A DNA stretch of 64,000 bases from Manduca sexta (lineage: Eukaryota > Arthropoda > Insecta > Lepidoptera > Sphingidae). Of this stretch, positions 61,701-64,000 are shown in pieces. The notes beneath the pieces were generated by a model. That model was not told the DNA's origin. It was given only the letters and a program-made list of their open reading frames with translations, and did not search any database. Both the position numbers and the translations under genes were made by a program. The stretch lies in the NCBI RefSeq assembly GCF_014839805.1, contig NC_051120.1:11718001-11782000 (forward strand), in the 5' to 3' direction. Within the stretch, counting starts at the first letter, position 1, and every line of letters starts with the position of its first letter.

Positions 61701-63609
61701 TTATGACATCTCTCCACTCATTCCATCATTTTGTATAAAACCTAGCCAGGTTACTCGACCTACTTTCAATAGACACGCGGTACCTATAGCCTATGCAGCC
61801 GTGAGTAGAGGAATGTGGGCATTGTTACGGCATTCATTGCGTAGTCGTGATGGACTTGCTTCGCAGCAGCTTTAGTCGGTCAATGCACAAAGTTCCTGCG
61901 CCATAGACTAATGTGTAGATGTGATTTTGGATTTAAATTAGTTTTGGTAACTTGAGGTGGGATATTTTGGATGGTATCATTAATAAAACTGATTGGTGGG
62001 TTTCCTTTTATGGAGATCTAAGAAAACATAATAATTGGTAAAATGATATAAAAAGAATATGTGCCTAAAAATATGCTGTAAGCAGTTTTTATAATGTTCT
62101 CATTGGGAAATCAAGTCGCTAGCAAATTATATTTGAAATTTCTGACGACTTATTAAGTCCGTATATTTTAAACCCGTATAGGAATTGGAACATGAAGATC
62201 ACACCAATTGTTAGTAACAAACATATATTACATGGATGAAATGCCGGTATGTTTTTAATATTTACCAGAGGCCTAATTCTCTATGGCAGTGTAAACTCGT
62301 TACACGTTTGTGTTACGTTATATTCGTGAAATTAGCGTGGAATCGTATTCTATATGACAATTCCTATTGTACTAAACGCGATGCGGTGCGTTTTTGTTAC
62401 GTTTTATCACCATAACGTGTGGCATAGAGAATCAGGTCTCTGGTCTGTTTTAATTCTTTGGCGCGCCGTTCCGCGTTGAGCATGATGCTACATAATTTGT
62501 TTTCATTAGCACACGCTTTTATGTGAACTTTTTACAAACCGGCCCGGACGTCCTGCTTATTGTGACAGATTAATACATAATAATGCCTAAATGACAGAAT
62601 ACACGGAGATGTTAATGGATGTTTTAAAGAAAATTATTATTTAAGTCGATGTTTTTTACTGCTAAATATTAATTGTTGACTCTTTGATGGGTAAGCTATG
62701 CATACATTGTGCCTAAAATCAATGCAATTAAGACAATGCGTTGTATTCGTCTTGTGTACAGTCAGATACAACAGTAGCCTAAAAAATTTTAAATCGCCTA
62801 ATCACTTTTTCTTTACAAAAATAAAATAAAAGACATTTACTTTACTCAAACAAAGAAAAATACGTTGAATTAAATATGACGAATAAAGGCTTTTTAGAGT
62901 TTTGAATTAGTTGATCTATTTTTATGGCTGAATTTCCATAAAATGTTTATTTTTTAATATTTATTACTTAATTTCACGTGCAGGCGTAGTATGTTCTGTG
63001 ATATATACTAAACAATAGAACTACGAGCTACTAACGTAACAGTACGCCTTCGTTTGAAATTCAAAATATTAATATTATAGACACAATTATATCAGTTCAA
63101 TTATATTATTCGTTATAGATTTAATTTAAAAGCTAATTAGAATAGCAACGCCATCTATGAATCTTTACACTGCAACTTCTCTACAATTAACATTCAAGTT
63201 GATAACTCCACATTCCCACATTAATAAATAGATGGCGCTATTAAATCAATATGTGCCCATTATTTTAACGCCACACAAAATTATTGATATACTGACTGAG
63301 AGAACATATTTTATGGTAACAATATCTACTAGAAACTTCCTAAGCCAATAACGTCTTTACATGAAAAATAGGTATAAATACTTATTGTACTGAACAATAA
63401 AGTCTTCAAACATAACCTCTTCCAACAAATTTATCTCCTTACCTGCACAGCGTCATCGAGACAGCGTCCCCAGCCGTCGCTGCGGTCCACCAAGGTGTTC
63501 CACTTGTCAGCCAGCTTGGCCACCTCCCTGCGGATGGAGCGCGCCAGCTCCCGAGCCTGCTCCTCGGCAGAGCGGTACCCTCGAGAGTCACCTTCGTTGT
63601 CGCGGCTTG
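1797..63609 (-). CDS. Dys: Dystrophin gene, 3' half (18 exons; 5' part lies beyond the window)
   Basis: Dystrophin links cortical actin to the membrane dystroglycan-syntrophin complex at muscle and synapse. Exons, 5' to 3' on the minus strand: 63609-63443, 15808-15549, 14571-14413, 11577-11441, 11027-10909, 10597-10428, 10062-9981, 9817-9688, 9181-8959, 8619-8508, 8265-8145, 6970-6808, 4669-4529, 4132-4006, 3669-3541, 3222-3099, 2554-2462, 1903-1797. Every border is GT-AG and all phases agree. The order spectrin repeat, WW, EF-hand region, ZZ finger, coiled coils, DDLGRA tail is diagnostic of dystrophin or utrophin; dystrobrevin lacks the spectrin repeats and WW. Insects have a single orthologue, so Dys is used. 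Amino-terminal actin-binding domain and most spectrin repeats are outside the window. The exon model is by eye, supported by phase and by similarity to remembered family motifs. Confidence 0.96.
2462..2554 (-). CDS. Dys: Dystrophin exon: proline run and [10 protein letters not shown] linker
   Basis: 93 nt. Acceptor CGGCAAG before 2554, donor CAG|GTCAGC. It encodes [20 protein letters not shown] followed by [10 protein letters not shown]. The end joins the next exon as HCA-DDLGRA, matching the spacing SLFHMADDLGRA of vertebrate dystrophin. The five prolines come from a GCG/CCG run (2490-2510) prone to slippage. The donor is weak (GTCAGC), which is compatible with alternative splicing near the C-terminus, known in vertebrate dystrophin. 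Confidence 0.87.
3099..3222 (-). CDS. Dys: Dystrophin exon after the coiled coils (Ser/Thr-rich linker)
   Basis: 124 nt, phase 0 in, phase 1 out, strong donor A|GTAAGT. A TACTAAT branch-like motif lies about 15 nt upstream of the acceptor TGTGTCAG, with few pyrimidines. Encodes [20 protein letters not shown] and, further on, [19 protein letters not shown]. The low-complexity Ser/Thr/Pro content matches the poorly conserved linker after the second dystrophin coiled coil; it is placed by phase and order rather than by strong similarity. Confidence 0.88.
3541..3669 (-). CDS. Dys: Dystrophin exon: second C-terminal coiled coil
   Basis: 129 nt, 43 codons, phase 0 at both ends, acceptor TTCTCAG, donor GAG|GTAACA. 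The peptide contains [20 protein letters not shown], then [20 protein letters not shown]. This heptad pattern is one of the best conserved parts of dystrophin and dystrobrevin; the two proteins pair through these coiled coils. In vertebrate dystrophin this is the second half of the leucine-heptad region. Confidence 0.96.
4006..4132 (-). CDS. Dys: Dystrophin exon: first coiled coil, second half
   Basis: 127 nt. Acceptor GATTAG, donor CAG|GTAAAT. The first base completes an Arg codon split with the previous exon. Encodes [20 protein letters not shown], matching the vertebrate LEEENRNLQAEYDRLK heptads, then a Pro/Gln linker ending NAPADQ. Acts in pairing with dystrobrevin at the membrane complex. 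Confidence 0.95.
4529..4669 (-). CDS. Dys: Dystrophin exon: DEEHQLI segment and start of coiled coil
   Basis: 141 nt. Acceptor CTCCACAG, donor CG|GTAGCA (weak). Encodes [16 protein letters not shown], a charged linker, then [20 protein letters not shown]. This matches vertebrate DDEHLLIQHYCQSLN and the following SPAQILISLE.EERGELE block. It must be joined to a donor ending in phase 2 (AG), which the 13 donors of the adjacent array all provide; only the one at 6808 keeps the upstream frame open. Confidence 0.96.
4670..4884 (-). other. Dys: Unique part of the intron between the array and the next exon
   Basis: About 215 nt of ordinary AT-rich intron between the left end of the array and the acceptor CTCCACAG at 4670. 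If the first donor (6808) is used, the intron is 2138 nt, of which most is array. Confidence 0.8.
4885..6945 (-). repeat. 13-copy, 158-bp tandem array of exon plus 5' splice site
   Basis: The marker CTAGTATGTGTG recurs at 4924, 5082, 5240, 5383, 5538, 5696, 5854, 6012, 6170, 6328, 6471, 6629 and 6787: spacings 158 except 143 (twice) and 155 (once). Each unit, read on the minus strand, holds 128 nt of the syntrophin-binding exon (from its His codon, CAC) and its donor GTACACACAC, then TACTAGTCCCCGCAG leading into the next copy. Copies look identical outside the GC-rich length variants. The left edge is a partial copy at 4885-4944; the right edge is the founder exon. The junction shares GTCCCCGCAG with the exon start, suggesting origin by unequal exchange or slippage at microhomology. 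Recent expansion or active homogenisation is implied. Confidence 0.97.
6808..6970 (-). CDS. Dys: Dystrophin exon: syntrophin-binding segment (founder copy of the array)
   Basis: 163 nt. The acceptor is an 11-C run plus TCAG (6971-6985); the donor is CAG|GTACAC. Encodes [13 protein letters not shown], an Ala/Gly-rich stretch (roughly residues 13-24) and [20 protein letters not shown], ending NTPD. The DD.HSR.E.YASRLA motif corresponds to the vertebrate segment mapped as a syntrophin-binding site and alternatively spliced. Only this copy has the genuine acceptor and first 35 nt of the exon; the other 12 copies to the left lack them. Both neighbouring joins are in phase (1 in, 2 out). Confidence 0.94.
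6975..6985. repeat. Homopolymer G11/C11 in the acceptor of the array exon
   Basis: Eleven G on the plus strand (C11 on the transcribed sense) sit directly before TCAG at the exon start, replacing the usual U-rich tract. Such runs are prone to length errors in sequencing as well as in replication. Confidence 0.9.
7007..7868 (-). mobile_element. Helitron-like non-autonomous element
   Basis: Read on the minus strand it starts TCTATACTTATAATAAATCT and ends CGAAGCTGCGAGCGGAAGCTAGT. A 5' TC and 3' CTAGT agree with Helitron termini (TC...CTRR, inserted before T). It contains a GACA microsatellite (7708-7748). The left end lies about 37 bp upstream of the array exon acceptor. It carries no intact gene. 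Similar A/T-rich elements ending in CTAGT recur in the window. Class assignment is by termini only. Confidence 0.5.
7708..7748. repeat. (GACA)n microsatellite
   Basis: Ten perfect ACAG units within the Helitron-like element. Confidence 0.95.
8145..8265 (-). CDS. Dys: Dystrophin exon: segment after the ZZ finger
   Basis: 121 nt, phase 0 in, phase 1 out, acceptor TTTATAG, strong donor AAG|GTAAGT. Encodes [20 protein letters not shown] followed by [20 protein letters not shown]. Nearly the same as vertebrate dystrophin in this block, which is among the most conserved of the family. It follows the ZZ finger and belongs to the beta-dystroglycan-binding cysteine-rich module. Confidence 0.98.
8508..8619 (-). 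CDS. Dys: Dystrophin exon: second half of the ZZ zinc finger
   Basis: 112 nt. Acceptor TCATTCCAG, donor GCT|GTGAGT. Encodes [20 protein letters not shown], then [16 protein letters not shown]. The C..C, C..C and downstream His ligands complete the ZZ finger begun in the preceding exon (CNIC). In dystrophin the ZZ domain stabilises binding of the beta-dystroglycan tail. All expected zinc ligands are present. Confidence 0.98.
8620..8958 (-). other. Dys: Intron inside the ZZ finger
   Basis: 339 nt AT-rich; nothing else seen. The shorter introns 8266-8507 and 9818-9980 and the intron 9182-9687 are likewise plain. Confidence 0.7.
8959..9181 (-). CDS. Dys: Dystrophin exon: end of EF-hand region and start of ZZ finger
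   Basis: 223 nt. Acceptor AAAACAG (purine-rich upstream), donor CAG|GTAACT. Begins with a Lys/Glu run ([12 protein letters not shown]) not typical of vertebrates, then [20 protein letters not shown] and [16 protein letters not shown]. The phrase [12 protein letters not shown] is a family signature. The charged insert lies where vertebrate dystrophin is shorter and variable; it comes from an AGAAAA-rich run and may vary in length. Confidence 0.97.
9688..9817 (-). CDS. Dys: Dystrophin exon: [19 protein letters not shown] block
   Basis: 130 nt, phase 0 in, phase 1 out. Acceptor CCTGTCCAG, donor CTG|GTGAGA. Encodes [20 protein letters not shown] then [13 protein letters not shown]. Matches the vertebrate second EF-hand-like domain ([24 protein letters not shown]). 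The end ([11 protein letters not shown]) is a lineage-specific linker. Confidence 0.98.
9981..10062 (-). CDS. Dys: Dystrophin exon: EF-hand region, YLFRLIADP block
   Basis: 82 nt. Acceptor TTATTTCCAG, donor CAG|GTAAGA. The first base completes an Arg codon (KYR), then [20 protein letters not shown] and LLHDCIQ. Corresponds to vertebrate KYRYLFKQVA...DQRRLGLLLHDSIQ in the EF-hand-like region. Confidence 0.97.
10428..10597 (-). CDS. Dys: Dystrophin exon: EF-hand region, [18 protein letters not shown] block
   Basis: 170 nt, phase 0 in, phase 2 out. Acceptor TTCCACCAG, donor TAG|GTGAAT. Encodes [40 protein letters not shown] and [16 protein letters not shown]. Matches vertebrate [34 protein letters not shown]. 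Strong similarity. Confidence 0.98.
10909..11027 (-). CDS. Dys: Dystrophin exon: EF-hand region, first helices
   Basis: 119 nt. Acceptor TCGTTCCAG, donor GAG|GTTAGT. Encodes [20 protein letters not shown] then [20 protein letters not shown]. Aligns with vertebrate LDLLSLSAACDALDQHNL.QND...DI..IINCLTTIYD. The phase-1 junction gives CMHMLQL. Confidence 0.96.
11441..11577 (-). CDS. Dys: Dystrophin exon: second half of WW domain and first EF-hand helix
   Basis: 137 nt, strong donor A|GTAAGT. The first base completes Asn (YYIN), then [20 protein letters not shown] and [20 protein letters not shown], ending QKALC. HW.HPKM contains the second WW tryptophan. The acceptor TACTAG (11578-11581) overlaps the target-site duplication of a Penelope-like insertion, so the intron sequence immediately upstream is now transposon-derived (see the repeat at 11591-13400). 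Confidence 0.98.
11579..11590. repeat. Target-site duplication, left copy, overlapping a dystrophin acceptor
   Basis: TAGTAGAATATT. On the minus strand this reads AATATTCTACTA, ending one base before the G of the acceptor TAG|T at 11578. The right copy is at 13401-13412. Confidence 0.92.
11900..12260 (-). pseudogene. GIY-YIG nuclease fragment in the inverted left arm
   Basis: Minus-strand copy of the nuclease. Here the A run is five long, so the frame stays open from the LPPVKCH block through [17 protein letters not shown] to GILFYI. It lacks any RT upstream because the inversion junction lies at 12261. Comparing the two arms shows which one carries the indel. Confidence 0.8.
12251..12913 (+). 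pseudogene. Penelope-like reverse transcriptase / GIY-YIG nuclease, truncated and frameshifted
   Basis: The frame reads [12 protein letters not shown] (the catalytic YVDD motif of the RT palm), then [16 protein letters not shown] and [13 protein letters not shown], typical thumb-side blocks of Penelope RTs. It continues into a GIY-YIG endonuclease: [17 protein letters not shown]. An extra A in the run after ACAAAC (six A at about 12872) shifts the frame and ends it at 12911-12913. The nuclease then resumes in another frame (12915-13130). The 5' half of the RT is missing; the open start is a junction with the inverted arm, not a real start. Not functional as it stands. Confidence 0.88.
12915..13130 (+). 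pseudogene. GIY-YIG nuclease C-terminal part, right arm
   Basis: 71 codons beginning [20 protein letters not shown] and ending [12 protein letters not shown]. Continues the nuclease of the upstream frame after the single-base shift. The left arm copy (11900-12115, minus) differs by one visible residue (Met for Ile). Confidence 0.82.
13413..14412 (-). other. Dys: Remainder of the intron upstream of the Penelope insertion
   Basis: Ordinary AT-rich intron. No further element was recognised with confidence. This contains the ancestral branch point and pyrimidine tract region, now about 1.8 kb from the exon. Confidence 0.6.
14413..14571 (-). CDS. Dys: Dystrophin exon: end of spectrin repeat and first half of WW domain
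   Basis: 159 nt. Acceptor TTCCTTGCAG, donor CAA|GTAAGT. Encodes [20 protein letters not shown], an Ala/Gly-rich linker, then [25 protein letters not shown]...N.VPYYIN is the start of the dystrophin WW domain, which with the EF and ZZ modules binds beta-dystroglycan. The first 16 residues align one-to-one with the end of the vertebrate last spectrin repeat. Confidence 0.97.
14572..15548 (-). other. Dys: Intron before the WW exon
   Basis: 977 nt, AT-rich. No repeat or coding signal recognised. Confidence 0.6.
15549..15808 (-). CDS. Dys: Dystrophin exon: last spectrin-type repeat
   Basis: 260 nt, phase 0 in, phase 2 out. Acceptor TCTTTCCAG, weak donor CAG|GTTTGT. Encodes [20 protein letters not shown], then an Arg/Ala-rich helix and [24 protein letters not shown] before the WW exon matches vertebrate LEDLNTRW. 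This is the first exon shared by the long form and the putative short form whose first exon lies at 33640-33774; both upstream donors end in phase 0. Confidence 0.95.
16245..16430. repeat. GC-rich remnant, probably a retroelement piece
   Basis: A GC-rich, CpG-rich block with sharp edges in AT-rich intron, including GGGCGACGGCAGGGCGTCGG. It resembles a common lepidopteran dispersed repeat, but I cannot assign a family. A regulatory island is the alternative. Confidence 0.3.
17281..17515 (+). repeat. Dispersed repeat family D, copy 1
   Basis: Contains CGCAGCTATCTCAGTGCAAC and ACATTGGGCCGTAAGACC. A diverged inverse copy is at 21850-22045 and a piece at 35945-36030. No coding capacity. Class unknown. 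Confidence 0.55.
18058..18350 (-). mobile_element. Helitron-like fragment
   Basis: On the minus strand it ends GCGCAGCCGCGGCCACAGCTAGTT, a CTAGT terminus like that at 7007, with an ATAGACAGACAAATTT segment typical of the group. Diverged. Confidence 0.4.
19302..19380. promoter_or_regulatory. CRE-like TGACGTCA cluster
   Basis: GTGACGTCACGTCGC (around 19317) holds a perfect CRE palindrome, followed on the plus strand by GAAAATATGGCGAGTC. A possible enhancer or cryptic promoter in the giant intron; motif evidence only. Confidence 0.25.
19730..19803 (-). repeat. SINE family A, head fragment
   Basis: Minus-strand 5' part of the tRNA-headed SINE: ATGTCCACAGGTTCATATCC with a degenerate B box. Truncated. 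Confidence 0.5.
20874..21196 (-). repeat. tRNA-derived SINE family A, near full length
   Basis: On the minus strand it begins AGCGGCGATAGCCTAGTTGG (A box), then a B box GTTCAAATCCC about 50 nt on, a body with GTGAAGGAAAACATCGTGAG, and the tail CTACTGAGAGGG-type region into an AT-rich end. Same family as 40331-40645 and 59785-60115. Confidence 0.75.
21848..22050 (-). repeat. Dispersed repeat family D, copy 2
   Basis: Inverse and diverged relative to 17281-17515; shares CGCGCAGCTATCTCAGTGCA and GGGTCGTAAGACC. Confidence 0.5.
23190..23472 (+). mobile_element. Helitron-like non-autonomous element
   Basis: Starts near ATATATAAAAATGAATCCCT and ends CTGCCGGGTCAACTAGTT (CTAGT terminus). Contains AACTGTCAGCGATTGACAGA, shared with the palindromic element at 35260-35540. 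Confidence 0.45.
24403..24600 (-). repeat. SINE family A, truncated with internal duplication
   Basis: Tail part only. The CCACGCTGG...GGATTGG segment occurs twice in a row (about 55 bp), then the copy stops at CTATAGAGAATTCTC. Confidence 0.6.
24945..25090 (-). repeat. SINE family A, truncated and diverged
   Basis: Retains CTCCTCTACTACTGAGAG and CCACGCTGGCCTAGTAC; the head is missing. Confidence 0.5.
25540..25740. promoter_or_regulatory. CCGG-rich island with TATAAAA and AACCGGTT
   Basis: CpG-rich patch in AT-rich intron. TATAAAA at 25594-25600 (plus) is followed by AACCGGAT and the palindrome AACCGGTT (25609-25616), which is the consensus bound by Grainyhead/CP2 factors. Candidate enhancer or plus-strand promoter; no coding exon seen next to it. 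Confidence 0.3.
27438..27690 (+). repeat. tRNA-derived SINE family B, full copy
   Basis: The tRNA-like head has an A box (GGTGGCGTAGTTGTATTGCA) and a perfect B box GGTTCGAATCC (27494-27504). A body with ATGGCGATAGGCTCGCCCCC and a tail TGTTATGTATGTTTT follow. Not a functional tRNA gene: no cloverleaf pairing of the acceptor stem was found by eye. Other pieces: 40735-40920, 47930-48075, 53815-53990. Confidence 0.75.
29429..29700. mobile_element. Harbinger-type MITE
   Basis: 272 bp with terminal inverted repeats CCCCCTTATTCATAGACGTT / AACGTCTATGAATAAGGGGG extending imperfectly for about 65 bp. Flanked by TTA on both sides (29426-29428, 29701-29703), the target duplication of PIF/Harbinger elements. 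Inside, TTCAGCTTTGTTTATCTGAC is duplicated in tandem. No transposase. Confidence 0.8.
32297..32352. repeat. Short tandem repeat, 22-bp unit
   Basis: TTTTATTTGTGTATAGAACA AA repeated 2.5 times with one substitution. Confidence 0.9.
33640..33774 (-). CDS. Dys: Candidate alternative first coding exon of a short dystrophin isoform
   Basis: On the minus strand an ATG at 33774 opens 45 codons: [20 protein letters not shown], then [20 protein letters not shown] and EEEET. A strong donor follows (ACG|GTGAGT). The donor is phase 0, matching the phase-0 start of the exon at 15808, about 17.8 kb downstream. No ATG occurs in the preceding 197 nt back to a good-looking acceptor (ATTATGCAG before 33971), as expected of a 5' UTR. 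The joined product would be about 843 residues: one partial spectrin repeat, WW, EF, ZZ and coiled coils. Flies and vertebrates make such short forms from internal promoters; the peptide itself matches nothing I recall. It could also be an unrelated exon. Confidence 0.62.
33775..33971 (-). promoter_or_regulatory. Putative 5' UTR and optional splice acceptor before the alternative first exon
   Basis: The stretch lacks any ATG on the minus strand until 33774. A T-rich tract followed by ATTATGCAG gives an acceptor candidate (exon start 33971). Either transcription starts in or just upstream of this block, or it is the 5' part of a second exon joined to a more distal non-coding exon such as the one proposed at 43628. 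No TATA box was seen. Confidence 0.35.
34640..34800 (+). repeat. LINE 3' end remnant (RT C-terminus)
   Basis: Decayed version of the 50941 copy: [19 protein letters not shown], a stop, then QQWTS.G and a GATGAT tail. Confidence 0.5.
35260..35540. mobile_element. Palindromic pair of Helitron-like ends
   Basis: Begins ACTAGCTGACCCGACAGACG and ends CTCTGTCAGGTTAGCTAGT, two copies of the same CTAGT-type terminus facing outward. Each carries AATGCGCGCTGCAAATTCAT-like and GTCAGCGATTGA segments. The left arm is 35260-35345 and the right 35440-35540. Related to 23190-23472. Confidence 0.55.
35945..36030. repeat. Repeat family D fragment
   Basis: Shares TATACCCTACACCGGCATAC with the copy at 21848-22050. 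Confidence 0.45.
36305..36793 (-). other. Unassigned 162-codon open frame
   Basis: The longest open frame of the giant intron. It has hydrophobic stretches ([28 protein letters not shown]) and [20 protein letters not shown] near the end. No family recognised; an insect membrane-receptor relic is only a guess. No start context or splice sites were identified, codon use is AT-driven, and it could be chance. Confidence 0.2.
37315..37520 (-). repeat. Helitron-like fragment
   Basis: On the minus strand a GACCGAGCCGCGAGCAAAAT end, with AAATTTGGTAAGGAGATAGT and a CTGTCTGCCGGTC segment, typical of the CTAGT-ended group. Ends eroded. Confidence 0.35.
38083..38240 (+). repeat. Helitron-like family copy
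   Basis: Starts ACTAATATATAAAGCTAAAG with GTTTCAACGCGCTTATCTCA and CTAAACCGATTTTGA. Same family as 48626-48830 and 50095-50255; 3' end missing. Confidence 0.5.
40331..40645 (-). repeat. tRNA-derived SINE family A, near full length
   Basis: Minus-strand copy with tail AATACAGGGCTGATATTATT, body, B box GGTTCAAATCCC and A box TAACCTAGTTGGG. Good match to 59785-60115 in the opposite orientation. Confidence 0.75.
40735..40920 (+). repeat. SINE B fragment interrupted by a SINE A tail
   Basis: SINE B body (GGGATTGAAATGTGTGCCGA, ATATGGCGAGGTT) runs to about 40786. It is broken by the SINE A 3' part 40787-40858 (GTAGTAGAGGAGGCCCGTGT to GCTGATATTATTATT). It then resumes with a repeated ATGGCGAGGTTC. 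Confidence 0.55.
43628..43880 (-). promoter_or_regulatory. CpG-rich block with strong donor: possible promoter and non-coding first exon
   Basis: 43795-43865 is a sharp CpG-rich island in AT-rich intron. On the minus strand it carries ATGGCGGCC (43834), opening only 16 codons. A T/G-rich, leader-like stretch follows, ending at the consensus donor TCT|GTAAGTT (exon end 43628). This is what a non-coding first exon of a dystrophin isoform would look like, splicing to 33971 or 15808. No TATA box was seen; no transcript evidence is available from sequence. Confidence 0.33.
45645..45790 (+). repeat. Dispersed repeat family C, left-end fragment
   Basis: GGTGGTAGGTCTCTCATATG through CCGCCAAGCAGCAGTGTGTT; matches the left part of 54872-55175. 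Confidence 0.55.
47575..47800 (+). repeat. Dispersed repeat family E
   Basis: Block with AAAACCCGTCATGGTGGCCC, GTGTCGCGTTCCGGTATCAA and an ending TTTACCATCAGGTGCAGCG. The last phrase recurs in family C at about 61530 (TTACCATCAGGTGAACGG). Non-coding dispersed element of unknown class. Confidence 0.4.
47930..48075 (+). repeat. SINE family B fragment
   Basis: ATCAGCCCGGTACGGCGACA followed by CACATTATGGGATGGAATAC, body of family B without its tRNA head. Confidence 0.5.
48626..48830 (+). repeat. Helitron-like family copy
   Basis: ATATTGATATATAAAACTGAAG then GAACGCGTTAATCTTAGCAA, ending CGAATCCGCGAGAAAAAGCTAGT (CTAGT end). Confidence 0.5.
50095..50255 (+). repeat. Helitron-like family copy
   Basis: TCTATACTAATATATAAAGC at the start, GCGGAGCCGCAGGCAAAAGC TGGT at the end; terminus slightly decayed (CTGGT). 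Confidence 0.5.
50800..50930 (+). repeat. Penelope-like terminal fragment
   Basis: Contains the same tip as the insertion at 11591 (CTTATGTTTACGCGAATGTT) and the 3' UTR piece ATGAAGGCTGCAAAGTTTTC. Directly adjoins the LINE tail at 50941. Confidence 0.6.
50941..51095 (+). repeat. LINE 3' end: reverse transcriptase C-terminus
   Basis: Plus-strand frame [20 protein letters not shown] then [14 protein letters not shown] and a stop, followed by a GATGATTTTGATGAT tail. This ending is characteristic of an abundant lepidopteran endonuclease/reverse-transcriptase LINE (RTE-like). Only the last 40 or so codons remain. Confidence 0.65.
53815..53990 (-). repeat. SINE family B, minus-strand fragment
   Basis: On the minus strand TCTATCCCCGGGTCGCGAAA (B-box region), a GTATCCTGGAGTCTAGAATT body and CCATATTATGGGACAAAATA-like tail. 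Diverged. Confidence 0.45.
54872..55175. mobile_element. Dispersed repeat family C with inverted ends (MITE-like)
   Basis: The left end GGTGGTAGATATCTTATATG...GGCCACCGCAATGTCTAT is mirrored at the right by ATAGACATTGCGGTGGTACC...ATAAGAGACCTCC, giving imperfect inverted ends of about 55 bp. The middle has CAGTGTAACTACTGGACATA. Related copies: 45645-45790, 61300-61565. Transposon class unknown. Confidence 0.6.
56680..56865 (+). repeat. Helitron-like family fragment
   Basis: TTCTCTGTTTGTATGTTATC, AAATCTACTGAACGGTTTTT and the end GAGGCGAAGCCGCGAGCAATAG. The terminus is decayed. Confidence 0.45.
57425..57590 (+). repeat. Penelope-like terminal fragment
   Basis: TTATGTTTACGCGAATGTTA, then AAACTTTGCAGCTTACATGG (decayed 3' UTR of the insertion at 11591) and AAAACCGAGACAAAATCCG. 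Confidence 0.55.
59785..60115 (+). repeat. tRNA-derived SINE family A, full copy
   Basis: A box GATAGGCTAGTTGGGTGTGG (59792 on), B box GGTTCAAATCC (59839-59849), body AACGGTGAAGGAAAACATCG, and tail GTATATAATACAGGGCTGAT followed by ATT repeats. Best reference copy in the window. Confidence 0.8.
61300..61565 (+). repeat. Dispersed repeat family C, third copy
   Basis: TTACTGGTGTTAGGTCTCTC, CCAGTGTAACTACTGGACAT and GGATGGCGAGCGCAGTGGAA align with 54872-55175. The right end differs (TTACCATCAGGTGAACGGCA), i.e. lacks the mirrored end. Confidence 0.55.
63443..63609 (-). CDS. Dys: Dystrophin exon: spectrin-type repeat upstream of the giant intron
   Basis: 167 nt, phase 1 in, phase 0 out. Acceptor TTGCTAACAG, donor CAG|GTAAGG. 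Encodes [40 protein letters not shown] and [15 protein letters not shown]. The A.LADKWN.L helix is typical of a spectrin repeat, and the end joins [12 protein letters not shown] of the next exon as one repeat. Repeat sequences diverge fast, so assignment rests on phase, strand and continuity of the helix pattern. Confidence 0.9.
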
Positions 63610-63962
63610 CTGTTAGCAAAAGAAAATAATATAAAAAATGAGACCATAGCGAAGTAGTGACTATTTTAGTATATTGATTAAAATTCTTGTTACAATTTTA
63701 TTGTTTTTTTTATTTTTTATCGAAATATTTGGATTAAAAAACAGATATGGTGCCTTGGAATGATATTAAATTTAATATCGAGGTAGATATTCATGGGGCA
63801 GGAAAATATTAATTCGAAAAACTATGTGTGCATATTTATGCCTAAATGTGATAGCATTTTGAAATGAAAAGATCGCCTATCTATGAACATGTTAAATAAG
63901 TACATCTTCATCTCTTCAGGCTTACAAATTACTAGTACATGAATTATCTTCATTCTAAATAC
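63610..63962 (-). other. Dys: Intron at the right edge
   Basis: 353 nt of AT-rich sequence between the first certain exon and the possible edge exon. Nothing else seen. Confidence 0.5.
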
Positions 63963-64000
63963 CTGCGTAAGTAACCACAAACATCCGATGAGGTCTACAA
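63963..64000 (-). CDS. Dys: Possible further upstream dystrophin exon, cut by the window edge
   Basis: A GCAG|GTATTT donor-like site (exon end 63963) follows an open phase-1 frame reading RPHRMFVVTYA, which would join the next exon as ...TYA-A-SRDNEG. Phase matches the phase-1 start of the exon at 63609. Only 38 nt are visible, no acceptor can be seen and the peptide is not recognisable, so this could be chance. Confidence 0.4.

Larger units (their letters stand above)
15809..63442 (-). other. Dys: Giant 47.6-kb dystrophin intron
   Basis: Separates two halves of a spectrin repeat in the long form. It contains the candidate alternative first exon (33640-33774), the CpG block at 43.8 kb and the dispersed repeats listed separately. 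Stretches not listed are AT-rich with no supported gene, tRNA or rRNA; the short open frames in them are of a length expected by chance. Confidence 0.85.

Overview
The window is nuclear DNA from a moth or butterfly (Lepidoptera). This rests on AT-rich introns full of short interspersed repeats of lepidopteran type: tRNA-headed SINEs, Helitron-like elements ending in CTAGT, a Harbinger-type MITE, LINE tails and Penelope-like pieces. The species cannot be named from the sequence. No bacterial, plasmid or viral gene was recognised.

One gene can be supported: the 3' half of dystrophin (Dys), on the minus strand, so transcription runs right to left. Eighteen coding exons (63609 down to the stop at 1797) have GT-AG borders and matching phases. 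From the exon starting at 15808 to the stop the coding exons add up to 2397 nt, exactly 799 codons including stop. In protein order they encode the last spectrin-type repeat, a WW domain, the EF-hand-like region, a ZZ zinc finger, the segment that binds syntrophin in other dystrophins, the paired coiled coils and a C-terminal tail with the conserved DDLGRA motif. A possible further exon touches the right edge.

Between 15809 and 63442 lies a 47.6-kb intron. Inside it, at 33640-33774, is a strong candidate alternative first coding exon (45 codons, strong donor, phase 0). It would start a short, roughly 843-residue isoform like the internal-promoter dystrophins of flies and vertebrates. A CpG-rich block with a donor at 43628 may be a non-coding exon further upstream.

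The most unusual structure is at 4885-6945. Most of the exon encoding the syntrophin-binding segment, together with its 5' splice site, is repeated 13 times in a nearly perfect 158-bp array. The arithmetic shows that only the first donor (6808) can be joined to the next exon in frame without a stop. The transcript therefore carries 12 identical decoy donors downstream of the correct one.

The second is a 1.8-kb Penelope-like retroelement (11591-13400). It is built as an inverted duplication, and its target-site duplication overlaps the splice acceptor of the WW/EF exon at 11577.
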